Part shown: positions 1 to 8,748 of the stretch, piece by piece
Layout of the letters: the number at the start of each line of letters is the position of its first letter
How positions within the stretch are numbered: the stretch's first letter is position 1
Source of the DNA: Carnobacterium iners
GTDB taxonomy: Bacteria; Bacillota; Bacilli; Lactobacillales; Carnobacteriaceae
Direction of reading: 5' to 3'
Assembly: GCF_900177385.1 (NCBI RefSeq)
Contig: NZ_FXBJ01000002.1
Location: 1,182,001 to 1,246,000, forward strand
Length of the DNA stretch: 64,000 nt
Notes under the pieces: model-generated
The model's database searches: none
Seen by the model: only the letters and a program-made list of their open reading frames with translations
Told to the model about the DNA's origin: nothing
Translations under genes and position numbers: made by a program

Positions 1-206
1 TTATCCAGCAAAAAAATCAAATAGACATCGCAAAAAAATCAGTTGATATAGCTCGCTTAGAGTTAATGGAAGCCCACAAAGAAAAAAAGGTTATGGAGAA
101 GTTGAAAGAGAAAGAATTCAACTTGTTAACAAGTTTAGAAAAAAGTGAAGAACAAAAACAATTAGACGAGATAGCTACTTTAAGTTATGGAAGAACGTAT
201 TATTAA
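1..206 (+). CDS. fliJ: Flagellar protein FliJ, C-terminal part only
   Basis: An open frame enters from the left edge (first full codon at base 3) and stops at 204-206, giving about 67 residues. They are rich in Lys, Glu and Leu and look like the end of a long coiled coil, finishing with a short 'DEIATLSYGR' tail typical of FliJ. FliJ is the soluble stalk protein that couples the export ATPase FliI to the FlhA gate. The identification rests on this helical character and on position directly before fliK in a flagellar operon, which is the usual order. The start and the first half lie outside the window. Confidence 0.78.
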   Translation, partial: IQQKNQIDIAKKSVDIARLELMEAHKEKKVMEKLKEKEFNLLTSLEKSEEQKQLDEIATLSYGRTYY

Positions 207-285
207 CTTTCTTCAAGCTTCGTTAAAAAAACGACTGAGATACATAAAAGATCAAAACAAAAAGATAAGAAAGGAGGTAAGCTAG

Positions 286-1716
286 ATGGTTAACCCTCTC
301 ATCCAGTCAGTAAAAGCAACGGACATACGTCATATAGATAAGATAGTAAAAAAAGAGCCAGTATCTAAAGAACAGTTTCAAGCTCAATTATCTAAACAGA
401 CTAAAAAACAATTAAGCGAAAAAGAAACGAGTTCTAAATCTGAAGAAAAGACGAATGAATCGAAAGACAAGCCATTAAAGAAAGAGGAAGATCAAGTGAC
501 AAATTTTTTATTTTCGGGTTCTATAATGACTGTTCAAAACGAATTGTTAAAAGGATTGAAAATAACTCTACCTGAAGCTGAAATGGAAACTGCACAAGAA
601 TCAGGTTTTGAGTACATAAATGCAATAGACAAAACAAGTATAGAAAAAGGGTTAGAAGTAACACTAGCCGTTCAAAAAAGAAACCCAGAAGGAGCAACAG
701 AACACAATAAATTGTCAGTAGGAAAAACTGTGGAAAATAACTCCAACCTCTCTTTTGAAGAAGTAACTACTCGAACGACAGCTGATAAAACGATAAATGG
801 TTCACAAAAAAATATTATCGCTAATCTAGTTGTATCTGAAAGTGAGAACGATCAGCTTAATCAACTAGTAGATATAGAAATCAATTCAGATAAAACGTTG
901 ACTGATGTGACGTTGTCTAAAGATGTAGGAAATATAACTCTCTTTAATAACTTAATGACACCACGTCTATTAACGAAAGAGTGGACTCGAGCCAAAAATA
1001 GTATAGAAGCAGAAATACCTAATGAAATAGATCAACTAGTTTCAAATGAAGTAGTGGATTCCACCAAACTAATTGATCAACTAGAAAATGACTCTTCTGT
1101 TGCGAGTAAAGCTATTTTGAAAGAAAGTGATAAACTATTCTCAACACTTATTGCTAGTGAAAAAGAGCAGCAGCTATCAAGCGGTGACGAGGCAAATTCT
1201 ACTGTTAAAGTAGATGGTTCAGGTGTTATTCAAAAGCAAGCAAGTGAACCAAGTGTTATAAAGGTAATGAACCAGGACACGATTAAACAAAAAGTCACTC
1301 ATGAAGTCAATCAACTGATTTCAAAAGAAATAGAACAGTTTCAAACAAAAGGACAATCAAGTGCAAAAATAACGGTTTCACCAAAAGGGATGGGAGATAT
1401 TTCTATTTCATTGGAGTTAAAAGATAACGTGCTATCTACAAAAATTATTGTGGACAGTTTGAATACACAAGAACTTTTAACCGGCGGGGTACCAAAGTTA
1501 GCTGACAATCTAAATCGTCATTCTATCCAAATAGGAGAAGTGAGCATTCAACTAGCAACATCAGATCAAAATGGTTCCCGTTTTGATCATAAACAACATA
1601 AAAAAGGGCAACAAGCAAAAATAAATAGGTCTAGAGGATTGAACGCAAAAAACATACCGGTTAAACCAACACCAGAAATAAGTGAGGAATTAGGACGATT
1701 GAGTATTTTAGTTTAA
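286..1716 (+). CDS. fliK: Flagellar hook-length control protein FliK
   Basis: This 476-residue protein is hydrophilic and low in complexity over its first 350 residues, as FliK ruler regions are. A conserved folded C-terminal domain (Flg_hook type) starts near residue 360 with the motif 'VSPKGMGDISISL'. FliK is exported through the flagellar gate, measures the hook and, through its C-terminal domain, makes FlhB switch from hook to filament substrates. An AAAGGAGG site precedes the ATG. The neighbours are fliJ upstream and the hook cap gene flgD 17 bases downstream. The N-terminal two thirds cannot be assigned from sequence alone, but the C-terminal domain and the gene order make the call firm. 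Confidence 0.88.
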   Translation: MVNPLIQSVKATDIRHIDKIVKKEPVSKEQFQAQLSKQTKKQLSEKETSSKSEEKTNESKDKPLKKEEDQVTNFLFSGSIMTVQNELLKGLKITLPEAEMETAQESGFEYINAIDKTSIEKGLEVTLAVQKRNPEGATEHNKLSVGKTVENNSNLSFEEVTTRTTADKTINGSQKNIIANLVVSESENDQLNQLVDIEINSDKTLTDVTLSKDVGNITLFNNLMTPRLLTKEWTRAKNSIEAEIPNEIDQLVSNEVVDSTKLIDQLENDSSVASKAILKESDKLFSTLIASEKEQQLSSGDEANSTVKVDGSGVIQKQASEPSVIKVMNQDTIKQKVTHEVNQLISKEIEQFQTKGQSSAKITVSPKGMGDISISLELKDNVLSTKIIVDSLNTQELLTGGVPKLADNLNRHSIQIGEVSIQLATSDQNGSRFDHKQHKKGQQAKINRSRGLNAKNIPVKPTPEISEELGRLSILV

Positions 1717-1733
1717 ACGAATGGAGGAAGAAA

Positions 1734-2162
1734 ATGGATATCCCAAATGAGTTCCATATTGGTTCAGTAAAAAGCCTAGCTCCAATTAAAGGCAAAGGAA
1801 ATGAAATTTCGACAGATGATTTCTTACAAATTATGGCTGCAACGATGAAGATGCCTCCCATGCCAGGAGGAAGTGAAGGCGGTGGTGGTGGCGGAGAAAC
1901 CGACCAGTTAACCCAGTTGGCCACTTTTAATATGTTAGATCAACTAACTAAAATTTCGGAGAAGATGAATTCCGGCTTATTAATTAATCAACAGCAACAG
2001 GCGTTTAATCTAATGGGTAAAGAAGTAAAAGTGTTAGATGGAGAAGGTTTTGCTACCGGAATCGTAGAAAAAGTTAGATTTGACAAAGGCTATGCAACCA
2101 TCCAAGTGAACGGAAAGAATTTTTATTTGAACGATATTATAGAAGCAAGCAATAAAGCCTAA
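1734..2162 (+). CDS. flgD: Hook-capping scaffold protein FlgD
   Basis: This 142-residue protein has the FlgD N-terminal signature: a 'STDDFLQIMAA' segment near residue 27, then 'DQLTQLATFNMLDQLTKI' near residue 65. FlgD caps the growing hook and helps FlgE subunits polymerise. It is short, comparable with the small Firmicutes FlgD, and lacks the extra C-terminal domains of the enterobacterial protein. Instead it ends in a compact 'GKEVKVLDGEGFATG' beta domain. An unusual run of six glycines sits near residue 50, between the export region and the helix. A GGAGG site lies upstream. It sits between fliK and the hook gene, in the standard order. Confidence 0.88.
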   Translation: MDIPNEFHIGSVKSLAPIKGKGNEISTDDFLQIMAATMKMPPMPGGSEGGGGGGETDQLTQLATFNMLDQLTKISEKMNSGLLINQQQQAFNLMGKEVKVLDGEGFATGIVEKVRFDKGYATIQVNGKNFYLNDIIEASNKA

Positions 2163-2250
2163 AATAAAAGTAAAAAACAACTAAAGAGATAGGGGCTAAA
2201 AAGCCTAGAGTCCGTAAAAACAAACGGATTAATTGGATGGAGGAAGCAAT
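2163..2250 (+). promoter_or_regulatory. Structured spacer ahead of the hook gene
   Basis: This 88-base gap is long for the operon. It contains two possible small hairpins (GGCT-AAAA-AGCC near 2195, and TCCGT/ACGGA around 2210-2227) just before the GGAGGAAG ribosome-binding site of flgE. ACGGA and ATGGA motifs resemble the GGA cores bound by CsrA, but no csrA is seen in the window. Any regulatory role is a guess. Confidence 0.25.
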
Positions 2251-3126
2251 ATGTTAAAATCTTTGTATTCAGGTGTTACGGGAATGAAAAATATTCAAAC
2301 TAAAATGGACGTTATTTCGAATAATATAGCTAACGTCAATACGACTTCTTTTAAAACAGGAAGAGTTCGTTTTGAAGATATGATTAGTCAGACAAATGCT
2401 AGAGCACAAGCCGGAACAAATGCCCAACAAGTTGGACTTGGTGTGCAAGTAGGTTCAATTGATACAGTTATGTCGGGTGGATCATTGCAATCAACGGGTA
2501 GACCATTAGATTTCGCTATTGAAAATGGCGATAATTCATTCTTCACGGTCCAAAGCGGAACTGAAAAATTTTATACACGTGATGGTGGTTTCTATCTAGA
2601 TAATACCGGAAACTTAGTGACCAGTAGTGGATTAAGCATTATGGGATACACACAAAGTGCACCAAATTTAACCGTTGATACTTTTGATACTGCTAATATA
2701 GCTAAAACACTAAGTGCGATAAAAATTACACAGACAATACCTGGTGAATTAGATGCTAATGGTAAAGACTCCTCTTTACAAGATTTCACGATAGATAAAG
2801 ATGGCTATATTGTAGGAACTTATAGCAATGAAAAATCTTATATTGTAGGTCGTGTAGCCTTAACGAGTTTTTCTAACCCAGATGGTCTGGAAAAACAAGG
2901 TGGAAACTTATATGCAGAGTCAGCGAACTCAGGTAAAGCTGAACCAGGGAACCCTTCAGATCCAGGATATGGCTCTGTACGTTCAGGATTCTTAGAAATG
3001 TCTAACGTTGACTTAGCGAACGAATTTACTGATATGATTGTTACGAGCAGAGCTTACCAAGCGAATTCAAGAAGTATTACAACATCTGATACGATGCTAG
3101 AAGAATTGATTAACCTGAAGAGATAA
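2251..3126 (+). CDS. flgE: Flagellar hook protein FlgE
   Basis: The 291-residue protein starts with the rod/hook family N-terminus 'MLKSLYSGVTGMKNIQTKMD' followed by 'NIANVNTTSFK'. It ends with the matching C-terminal helix around 'NEFTDMIVTSRAYQANSRSI'. These two ends form the coiled coil that polymerises the hook. The in-frame ATG at 2233 lies inside the ribosome-binding region. The ATG at 2251, preceded by GGAGGAAGCAAT, is the better start. Its place after flgD and its length (close to the short Firmicutes hook protein) favour FlgE over the distal-rod protein FlgG, which is encoded separately at 12.4 kb. Confidence 0.86.
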   Translation: MLKSLYSGVTGMKNIQTKMDVISNNIANVNTTSFKTGRVRFEDMISQTNARAQAGTNAQQVGLGVQVGSIDTVMSGGSLQSTGRPLDFAIENGDNSFFTVQSGTEKFYTRDGGFYLDNTGNLVTSSGLSIMGYTQSAPNLTVDTFDTANIAKTLSAIKITQTIPGELDANGKDSSLQDFTIDKDGYIVGTYSNEKSYIVGRVALTSFSNPDGLEKQGGNLYAESANSGKAEPGNPSDPGYGSVRSGFLEMSNVDLANEFTDMIVTSRAYQANSRSITTSDTMLEELINLKR

Positions 3127-3146
3127 TCCATTAAGAAATAGTTCAT

Positions 3147-3172
3147 CTCGAACGCTAAATTAGGTGTTCGAG
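3147..3172 (+). terminator. Weak hairpin after flgE, possible attenuator
   Basis: A 7-bp stem CTCGAAC/GTTCGAG with a 12-base loop sits between flgE and swrD, followed only by a broken run of T (TGTCTGTTTTCT). It could reduce read-through from hook to stator genes. It is too weak to call a full terminator, as no other promoter for motAB is evident. Confidence 0.3.
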
Positions 3173-3213
3173 TGTCTGTTTTCTATTTATAGCGATAGGA
3201 ATGAGGATATAAA

Positions 3214-3417
3214 GTGATTGCTTTAACAGATGTTTCAGGAAGAGAGTTTTACTTGAATTGCGATTTAATATATAGAATAGACCGTTCTTTCGATACAATT
3301 ATTACTTTAACAGATGGAAAAAAACTAAGGGTGATAGAAAAAGAACCTGAAATTGTAGAAAGGGTAATTGCTTTTAAAAGAAAAATACATAGCGGTTTTT
3401 CAGAGGGAGATCAATGA
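3214..3417 (+). CDS. swrD: FlbD/SwrD family motility protein
   Basis: This 67-residue protein begins with GTG behind a GAGGAT site and has the compact FlbD-family pattern: 'MIALTDVSGREFYLN', then 'IITLTDGKKLRV'. In Bacillus subtilis the orthologue SwrD (YlzI) sits between flgE and fliL and increases flagellar motor power, which is needed for swarming. The gene occupies the same place here. Its stop codon overlaps the motA start (ATGA), so it is translationally coupled to the stator genes, consistent with a role in torque. Confidence 0.82.
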   Translation: MIALTDVSGREFYLNCDLIYRIDRSFDTIITLTDGKKLRVIEKEPEIVERVIAFKRKIHSGFSEGDQ

Positions 3418-4214
3418 AAAAAAATATAGTACCATTTGTCGGCTTTATCTTAGGGGTTGCGTTAATTGTTTGGTCCATAACGTCTTCTGGAAACTTAACA
3501 AGTTTTGTAGACGTTCCATCGTTGATTATTACGCTAGGGGGATCATTTAGTGCATTGCTAATTAGTTATCCATTAAAAACATTGAAAAAAATTCCATCGA
3601 TGGTTAAGAATTTAATGATGGATCCTAATAAAGACTATGGCAAATTAATTGAAGGATTTTCTGAATATTCTAGAAAAGCTAGAAGCCAAGGAATCTTATC
3701 TATTGAGGGCGACTTAAAAGATGAAGACAATGAATTGGTTGTGACGGGATTACAAATGGTTATTGATGGCATGGATCCAGAAAATATTCAAGAAATCTTG
3801 GATATAAAAATTGATAATATTGAAAAAAGACACCGTGAAGGTCAAGAAATCTTCTTCAAATGGGGAGAATTGGCTCCTGCTTTTGGTATGATCGGAACAC
3901 TCATTGGGCTAATTATCATGCTTGGTGAATTAGATGACCCAAGCGCTATAGGAGTTGGTATGGCAACAGCTTTATTGACAACATTGTACGGTAGTTTTAT
4001 GGCTAACTTAGTCTTTTTACCAATAGCGACTAACTTGAAATTGCAAACAGACAAAGAAATGCAAATGTGCGAAATGATTACGGAGGGAATACTAGCGATT
4101 CAAGCTGGACAAAACCCGCGTATTATCGAGCAAAAATTAAGAAGCTATTTGCCCGACGACAATAAAGAAGAGGTCTCAGAAGAGTCCGGACAACTTCAGC
4201 GTGAGGAGCAGTAA
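3414..4214 (+). CDS. motA: Flagellar stator subunit MotA
   Basis: The 266-residue membrane protein shows the MotA/PomA fold. There are two N-terminal membrane segments, a long cytoplasmic loop (about residues 60-145, with charged 'RHREGQEIF' for rotor contact), and two further membrane segments beginning 'GMIGTLIGLIIML' and ending near 'NLVFLPIATNL'. Five MotA surround two MotB to form the ion-driven stator. A GAGGGAG site precedes the ATG, which overlaps the swrD stop. In B. subtilis motAB lies outside the fla/che operon, so its insertion here between swrD and fliL is a lineage-specific arrangement. Confidence 0.92.
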   Translation: MKKNIVPFVGFILGVALIVWSITSSGNLTSFVDVPSLIITLGGSFSALLISYPLKTLKKIPSMVKNLMMDPNKDYGKLIEGFSEYSRKARSQGILSIEGDLKDEDNELVVTGLQMVIDGMDPENIQEILDIKIDNIEKRHREGQEIFFKWGELAPAFGMIGTLIGLIIMLGELDDPSAIGVGMATALLTTLYGSFMANLVFLPIATNLKLQTDKEMQMCEMITEGILAIQAGQNPRIIEQKLRSYLPDDNKEEVSEESGQLQREEQ

Positions 4215-4216
4215 GG

Positions 4217-4945
4217 ATGGCTAGAAGAAAAAAGGTAGAGCAAAAAGCCGAGAGTACAGGCGGATGGATTGTCACGTTTTCTGATTTAATGTCATTACTG
4301 CTAACTTTTTTTATTTTGTTGTACTCCATGTCTAGTGTTAGTGAAGCAAAGTTTTTAGAAGCTTCTCAATCGCTTCAAATGGCACTGAATGGAAGAGGCG
4401 GAGGAACGACTATCTTAACGGATTCAACATCAATCGTTAAAGAACCGCCGGCTTCTCCGACAGAAGAAGTTATTAATCCTGAAATAGAAGAACTTTACGA
4501 AAAAGTAACTGGCTATGTAGAAGAGAATGATTTGACATCAAAAGTTTCGATTGAAATGGATAAGGATGGTGTTTATGTTGATATTAAAGAATCAGTCTTG
4601 TTTGGTTCGGGTAATACAGATATTTCTGAGCCAGGCAAAAAAACATTGAGTGTATTAGCTGAATTAGTGAACTCTTTAAAAAATGATTTAGTTATTGAAG
4701 GGTATACCGATGATGTTCCAATTAGAAATTCGAGTTTTTCTAACAATTGGGAGTTGTCTTCAGGACGAGCAATATCGGTCTTACGTTATTTAAGTGAACA
4801 AGAAAAAGTTGATTCAAAACGTTTGTCAGCTAAGGGTTACGGAGAATATACTCCAAGCGTTCCAAACAACACAGACGCAAATAGAGCAATAAATAGAAGA
4901 GTGAATATTGTTATTGTTTACGATAGTCAGGAGGCCAGGCGTTAA
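4217..4945 (+). CDS. motB: Flagellar stator subunit MotB, sodium-type signature
   Basis: The 242-residue protein has one N-terminal membrane helix containing the ion-carrying aspartate (Asp23 in 'TFSDLMSLL'). A plug/linker follows, then an OmpA-like peptidoglycan-binding domain ('VIEGYTDDVPIR', 'LSAKGYGE', 'NRRVNIVI'). The helix reads like MotS/PomB rather than classical proton MotB: it has 'VTFSDL', and Leu34 at Asp+11, where Bacillus proton-type MotB has Val. From published Bacillus MotB/MotS swaps I infer possible sodium coupling. It starts two bases after motA and its stop abuts fliL directly. Confidence 0.9.
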   Translation: MARRKKVEQKAESTGGWIVTFSDLMSLLLTFFILLYSMSSVSEAKFLEASQSLQMALNGRGGGTTILTDSTSIVKEPPASPTEEVINPEIEELYEKVTGYVEENDLTSKVSIEMDKDGVYVDIKESVLFGSGNTDISEPGKKTLSVLAELVNSLKNDLVIEGYTDDVPIRNSSFSNNWELSSGRAISVLRYLSEQEKVDSKRLSAKGYGEYTPSVPNNTDANRAINRRVNIVIVYDSQEARR

Positions 4946-5425
4946 ATGAAAAAGAAATCAGATGGAAAAGAGACTGATGAAACTAAGAAGAAAAAATGGT
5001 TTCTTCCGGTCATTATTATTATTTCAACAGTAATTATTGGCGGAGTGATTGTCTTTGGTTTCACTTCGGGTAAAGCCCAAGCGTTTATGAAAAACTTGAG
5101 TGAAGAAAAAGTAGTAGAAACAACAGTCCCGTTGGAGGAATTTTTAATTAATTTGACTTCAGAAGAAGGTAAAAAGGAACAGTTTCTTAAAATTGAGTTA
5201 TCTGTTTATAGCGAAGAAAAAGATTCACAAGAAGTCATTGTTACTAAGACTCCTCAAATCAGAAATGCCGTTATTAACGTATTAAGAAAACAAACGCCAG
5301 AGACTGTTTTCGGAGAAGACCAAGAATTGATTGCTCTAAAACAAGAACTGATTAGTCAAATTAATAAATCACTAGGAAAATCGCTTATTAGCGATATATT
5401 TATTACGAATATCATTATGCAATAA
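4946..5425 (+). CDS. fliL: Flagellar basal-body-associated protein FliL
   Basis: This 159-residue single-pass membrane protein has a Lys-rich N-terminus, a membrane helix near residues 20-40 ('FLPVIIIISTVIIGGVIVFG'), and a periplasm-facing FliL domain with 'EEFLINLTSEEGKKEQFLKIELSV'. It ends in the family's amphipathic 'ISDIFITNIIMQ' strand. FliL forms a ring around the stator and supports torque. The start codon follows the motB stop with no gap and uses a GGAGG site inside motB. Confidence 0.9.
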   Translation: MKKKSDGKETDETKKKKWFLPVIIIISTVIIGGVIVFGFTSGKAQAFMKNLSEEKVVETTVPLEEFLINLTSEEGKKEQFLKIELSVYSEEKDSQEVIVTKTPQIRNAVINVLRKQTPETVFGEDQELIALKQELISQINKSLGKSLISDIFITNIIMQ

Positions 5426-5448
5426 AGAAAGTGAAAGGAAGCTGAAAC

Positions 5449-5838
5449 ATGGGATTGGGTGTAGGTTCAGGGTACGTGGTTAAAAGTATTTTAGCATTAG
5501 TTGTGATTATATTTATTGCCAACTATAGTTTGAAATATTTAAATACTTTTATGACAAAAAAAGGAAAAGCGATCCGTATTATTGAAAGAACAGCAATTAA
5601 TAAAAGCTCATCTATTTGTATTGTAGAAATAGCGGGCACTTATTATGTCATGAGTTTTACGGAGACGCGTAATGAAATCCTTAGAGAGTTAACAGGATCT
5701 GAAAAGGAAGCTGTTATTCAGTCTCAAGAATTGGAAGAAAGTAACCAAGAATCGCCTGATTTATTTAAGGGTAAGCCTACCCAGGTGTTTAAAGAGCTTC
5801 AAACATGGTATCAAAATTTTTATGAAAAGAGGAAATAA
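5449..5838 (+). CDS. fliO: Flagellar export gate assembly protein FliO
   Basis: This 129-residue protein has one membrane helix (about residues 10-30, 'SILALVVIIFIANYSLKYL') followed by the short cytoplasmic SH3-like region typical of FliO/FliZ ('RIIERTAINKSSSICIVEI'). FliO is a scaffold that stabilises FliP while its ring assembles. FliO is poorly conserved, so the call leans on its position immediately before fliP, on the topology and on the 'KGKAIRIIERTA' motif. In B. subtilis fliM, fliY and cheY lie between fliL and fliO (fliZ). None is present here. Confidence 0.8.
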   Translation: MGLGVGSGYVVKSILALVVIIFIANYSLKYLNTFMTKKGKAIRIIERTAINKSSSICIVEIAGTYYVMSFTETRNEILRELTGSEKEAVIQSQELEESNQESPDLFKGKPTQVFKELQTWYQNFYEKRK

Positions 5839-5840
5839 AC

Positions 5841-6593
5841 TTGAAGAAAAAAGTACTATTCAGTTTGTGCTTTATCCTCTTTTTACTCATCTTTAGTTTT
5901 CCACAAACAGTTTCAGCAGAAAGTCTGATTGATGGCTTAACTGATGCGATTGAAAACCAATCTGATGGAACGTCAGATGTTGTGAAATTATATGTGCTGA
6001 TGGGTTTACTTAGTTTGGCACCAACGTTTTTAATACTGACTACGAGTTTTACGCGAATTATCGTTGTGCTATCTTTTGTAAGAAGTTCATTAGGAACACA
6101 GCAAAATCCGCCTAACTTAGTCTTAACGGGCATTGCATTATTCTTGACGTTTTTTATTATGCAGCCGATTTATACGCAAGTAGCAGATGAGGCCTTAATG
6201 CCATACTTGAATGAAGAAATATCTGGCCAAGAAGCATTTGGAAAAGCGGAAGTGCCGTTAAAAGATTTTATGTATAGACAAACAAGAGATGAAGACATCA
6301 AATTATTCTTAGATATATCTGAAACGAAAAAACCAGATAATTTAAATGATTTGCCTTTAACGATTGTGATTCCAGCATTTGCGATTAGTGAATTGCGAAC
6401 AGCTTTCAGTATTGGATTTTTAATTTTCATTCCTTTTTTAGTCATTGATATTGTTGTAGCCAGCATATTGATGTCAATGGGGATGTTCATGTTATCTCCG
6501 GTTATGATTTCGATGCCGTTTAAGCTGTTGTTGTTCGTCCTAGTTGACGGTTGGTATTTAGTCATCGAATCACTTGTTACAGGTTTTCAATAG
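5841..6593 (+). CDS. fliP: Flagellar type III export gate protein FliP
   Basis: The 250-residue protein starts at TTG behind AGAGGAAATAAAC, only two bases after fliO. It has a cleavable signal peptide (about 26 residues, ending 'TVSA'), then the highly conserved FliP core: 'TSFTRIIVVLSFVRSSLGTQQNPPN', 'VIPAFAISELRTAF' and the final 'GWYLVIESLV'. Five FliP with one FliR and four FliQ form the helical export gate. The signal peptide is a known FliP feature. Confidence 0.95.
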   Translation: MKKKVLFSLCFILFLLIFSFPQTVSAESLIDGLTDAIENQSDGTSDVVKLYVLMGLLSLAPTFLILTTSFTRIIVVLSFVRSSLGTQQNPPNLVLTGIALFLTFFIMQPIYTQVADEALMPYLNEEISGQEAFGKAEVPLKDFMYRQTRDEDIKLFLDISETKKPDNLNDLPLTIVIPAFAISELRTAFSIGFLIFIPFLVIDIVVASILMSMGMFMLSPVMISMPFKLLLFVLVDGWYLVIESLVTGFQ

Positions 6594-6602
6594 GGGTGTA
6601 AA

Positions 6603-6866
6603 ATGACAATAGTAAAAGTTTTAGACATTATCAGAGAAGCATTTACGACCATGATTGTTGTTGCTGGACCAGTATTAATCATTGCCCTTGTAGTGGGATT
6701 GTTAATCAGTATCTTACAAGCAACCACGCAATTACAAGAACAAACACTTAGTTTTGTTCCTAAAATATTAGCTGTAGTTGTTTCGTTAATCGTTTTTGGT
6801 AACTTTATGTTAAATGCTTTGATTGGGTTTACCCAAAAAATATTCGAAATGATTGCTATGTTGTGA
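6603..6866 (+). CDS. fliQ: Flagellar export gate protein FliQ
   Basis: This 87-residue protein consists of two membrane hairpin helices joined by the conserved 'QATTQLQEQTLSFVPK' turn, exactly the FliQ architecture and length. It is part of the FliP-FliQ-FliR gate. A GGGGTG site lies between the fliP stop and this ATG. Its stop overlaps the GTG start of fliR by four bases. Confidence 0.95.
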   Translation: MTIVKVLDIIREAFTTMIVVAGPVLIIALVVGLLISILQATTQLQEQTLSFVPKILAVVVSLIVFGNFMLNALIGFTQKIFEMIAML

Positions 6867-7639
6867 TCGAGTGGATTACGGGTCTTCAAGTTCAAACGTC
6901 ACTTTTAATTCTAATGAGAATATCAGCCTTTTTCATGATTAGTCCAGGGTTTTCTATGAAAGGACTGCCTAATTTAGTTAAAATTGGTTTATCTGCTGGA
7001 TTAACAATCGCAGCTTATCCAGTAACTCAAGCTTTATCATCACAAGTAACCATGCAGGTTTTTGCAGTTTTGGCAATAAAAGAAGTCTTATTGGGATTAG
7101 CTATTGGTTTTATTACAAAGTTAATCTTCTCCGCAATTGAGATGGCTGGTAACTTTGTCGATTTCCAAGTTGGTTTTCAAATGGGAGCTGTATTTGACCC
7201 AGCATTAGGTGTGAGCTCTTCCTATTACGGGAAAATTTATTACTGGATGTCGATTTGTATTTTCTTTATAACAGATTTACATCACTTAGTATTAAAAACC
7301 GTCATAAAAACATTCCAGTCTGTTCCAATAGAAAGTACAAATTTAGGTGGGTTCGGCGTTGAAGGAATGGTAAAATTGTATTCAATCGTTTTTGAAGCAG
7401 CCATCAATTTGGCTGCTCCGTTAACGATTGTGGCATTGTTTACCGAGGTAGTATTGGGATTGATTTCGCGAACGGTTCCCCAAATCAATGTGTTGATTTT
7501 AGGAATGCCATTGAAAATTATTGTGAGTTTCATTTTTATTTTATTATTATTACCAATGATATCAAGCAATATTCAAGATATATTGCCTATGATGACGAAA
7601 TACATCAATGAATTTATCCAGTCGTTGCCGACAGCGTGA
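6863..7639 (+). CDS. fliR: Flagellar export gate protein FliR
   Basis: The 258-residue polytopic protein starts at GTG overlapping the fliQ stop. Family landmarks are 'RISAFFMISPGFS' in the first helix, 'GLAIGFITKLIFSAIEMAGNFVDFQVGFQMG' in the centre and 'VPQINVLILGMPLKI' near the C-terminus. FliR closes the export gate ring. It is followed after 11 bases by flhB, its structural partner. Confidence 0.94.
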   Translation: MIEWITGLQVQTSLLILMRISAFFMISPGFSMKGLPNLVKIGLSAGLTIAAYPVTQALSSQVTMQVFAVLAIKEVLLGLAIGFITKLIFSAIEMAGNFVDFQVGFQMGAVFDPALGVSSSYYGKIYYWMSICIFFITDLHHLVLKTVIKTFQSVPIESTNLGGFGVEGMVKLYSIVFEAAINLAAPLTIVALFTEVVLGLISRTVPQINVLILGMPLKIIVSFIFILLLLPMISSNIQDILPMMTKYINEFIQSLPTA

Positions 7640-7650
7640 GGTGAGAAAAG

Positions 7651-8718
7651 ATGGCAGAAAAAGATGGCAAAACAGAAAAACCCAGTCCTAAGAAGTTTAA
7701 AGACGCAAGAAAAAAAGGGGAAATTGCTAAAAGCCAAGATTTAACTTCTGCTATCACCTTTATCGTTTTTACCGGTGCTTCGGCATTTTTAGGACCATAC
7801 ATATTAAAGCAAGGATTTTTATACTTAAGAGTTTACTTATCAGAAGGACTGTTAGTCTCTGGAATGGAAAACAGTTTAGGCAACATCGGTATGAAAGCCA
7901 TTATGTTTACTCTCGTATTAGCGGGGCCTTTTCTGGCTATTGGTTTTATTGCATCACTGTTAGCAAGCATGCTACAAACAGGTTTTCTATTTACAACTAC
8001 GGCTATAAAATTTGATATTAAAAAAATAAATCCAGTTAGTGGATTTAAGAACATGTTTAGTAAAAAAACACTGTTTGCTTTGTTAAAAAATATTATGAAG
8101 CTTGGTTTAGTTTTTTGGATGTCATACTTGATGATTTCATCTTCGATAAACCACGTGATAAACTCAAGTAATGTTGGTACTGAGAAATTATTCTTCTTAG
8201 TTATGGAATTAGTTAAAAGCTTAGGTGTCCAATTAGGAATAGTATTGTTGGTATTAGGTATCGCAGATTACCTTTACCAAATCTATGATTACCGCAATGG
8301 GTTGAAGATGTCTAAACAAGAATTAAAAGATGAGTACAAGGAAAGTGAAGGAGATCCACAGATTAAAGGTAAGCGTAAGCAATTCCACAGACAGATGACC
8401 AGTGGTTCATTGATGGATGTGGAAACAGCGACAGCGGTCATCACAAACCCGACTCACCTGGCCATCGCTATTCGTTACGAAAAAGGAAAAGATGAAGTAC
8501 CGATTATTGTTGCTAAAGGAGCCGACCATCAAGCAGCTAAAATTAGAGAACGAGCAAAAGAATCGAATGTTCCTATTATAGAAAATAAACCAGTTGCTAG
8601 GGCGATGTATAAATCGATTGAAGTGGGACAGCCTGTTCCAGTAGATATGTATCAAGCGATTGCTGAAATTTTAGCCTTGGTTTATCAAATGGAACAAATG
8701 AATAAACGCAAAATTTAA
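7651..8718 (+). CDS. flhB: Flagellar export switch protein FlhB
   Basis: The 355-residue protein has a Lys-rich N-terminus ('KTEKPSPKKFKDARKKGEI'), four membrane helices, and a cytoplasmic domain with the self-cleaving NPTH motif at residues 266-269. Cleavage between Asn and Pro lets FlhB, with FliK, switch substrates from hook to filament. All signature parts are present and the length is typical. The ribosome-binding site is GAGGTGAG. Confidence 0.96.
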   Translation: MAEKDGKTEKPSPKKFKDARKKGEIAKSQDLTSAITFIVFTGASAFLGPYILKQGFLYLRVYLSEGLLVSGMENSLGNIGMKAIMFTLVLAGPFLAIGFIASLLASMLQTGFLFTTTAIKFDIKKINPVSGFKNMFSKKTLFALLKNIMKLGLVFWMSYLMISSSINHVINSSNVGTEKLFFLVMELVKSLGVQLGIVLLVLGIADYLYQIYDYRNGLKMSKQELKDEYKESEGDPQIKGKRKQFHRQMTSGSLMDVETATAVITNPTHLAIAIRYEKGKDEVPIIVAKGADHQAAKIRERAKESNVPIIENKPVARAMYKSIEVGQPVPVDMYQAIAEILALVYQMEQMNKRKI

Positions 8719-8748
8719 AATTGCTTTAGAAGATGAGGAGTCGAAGAG

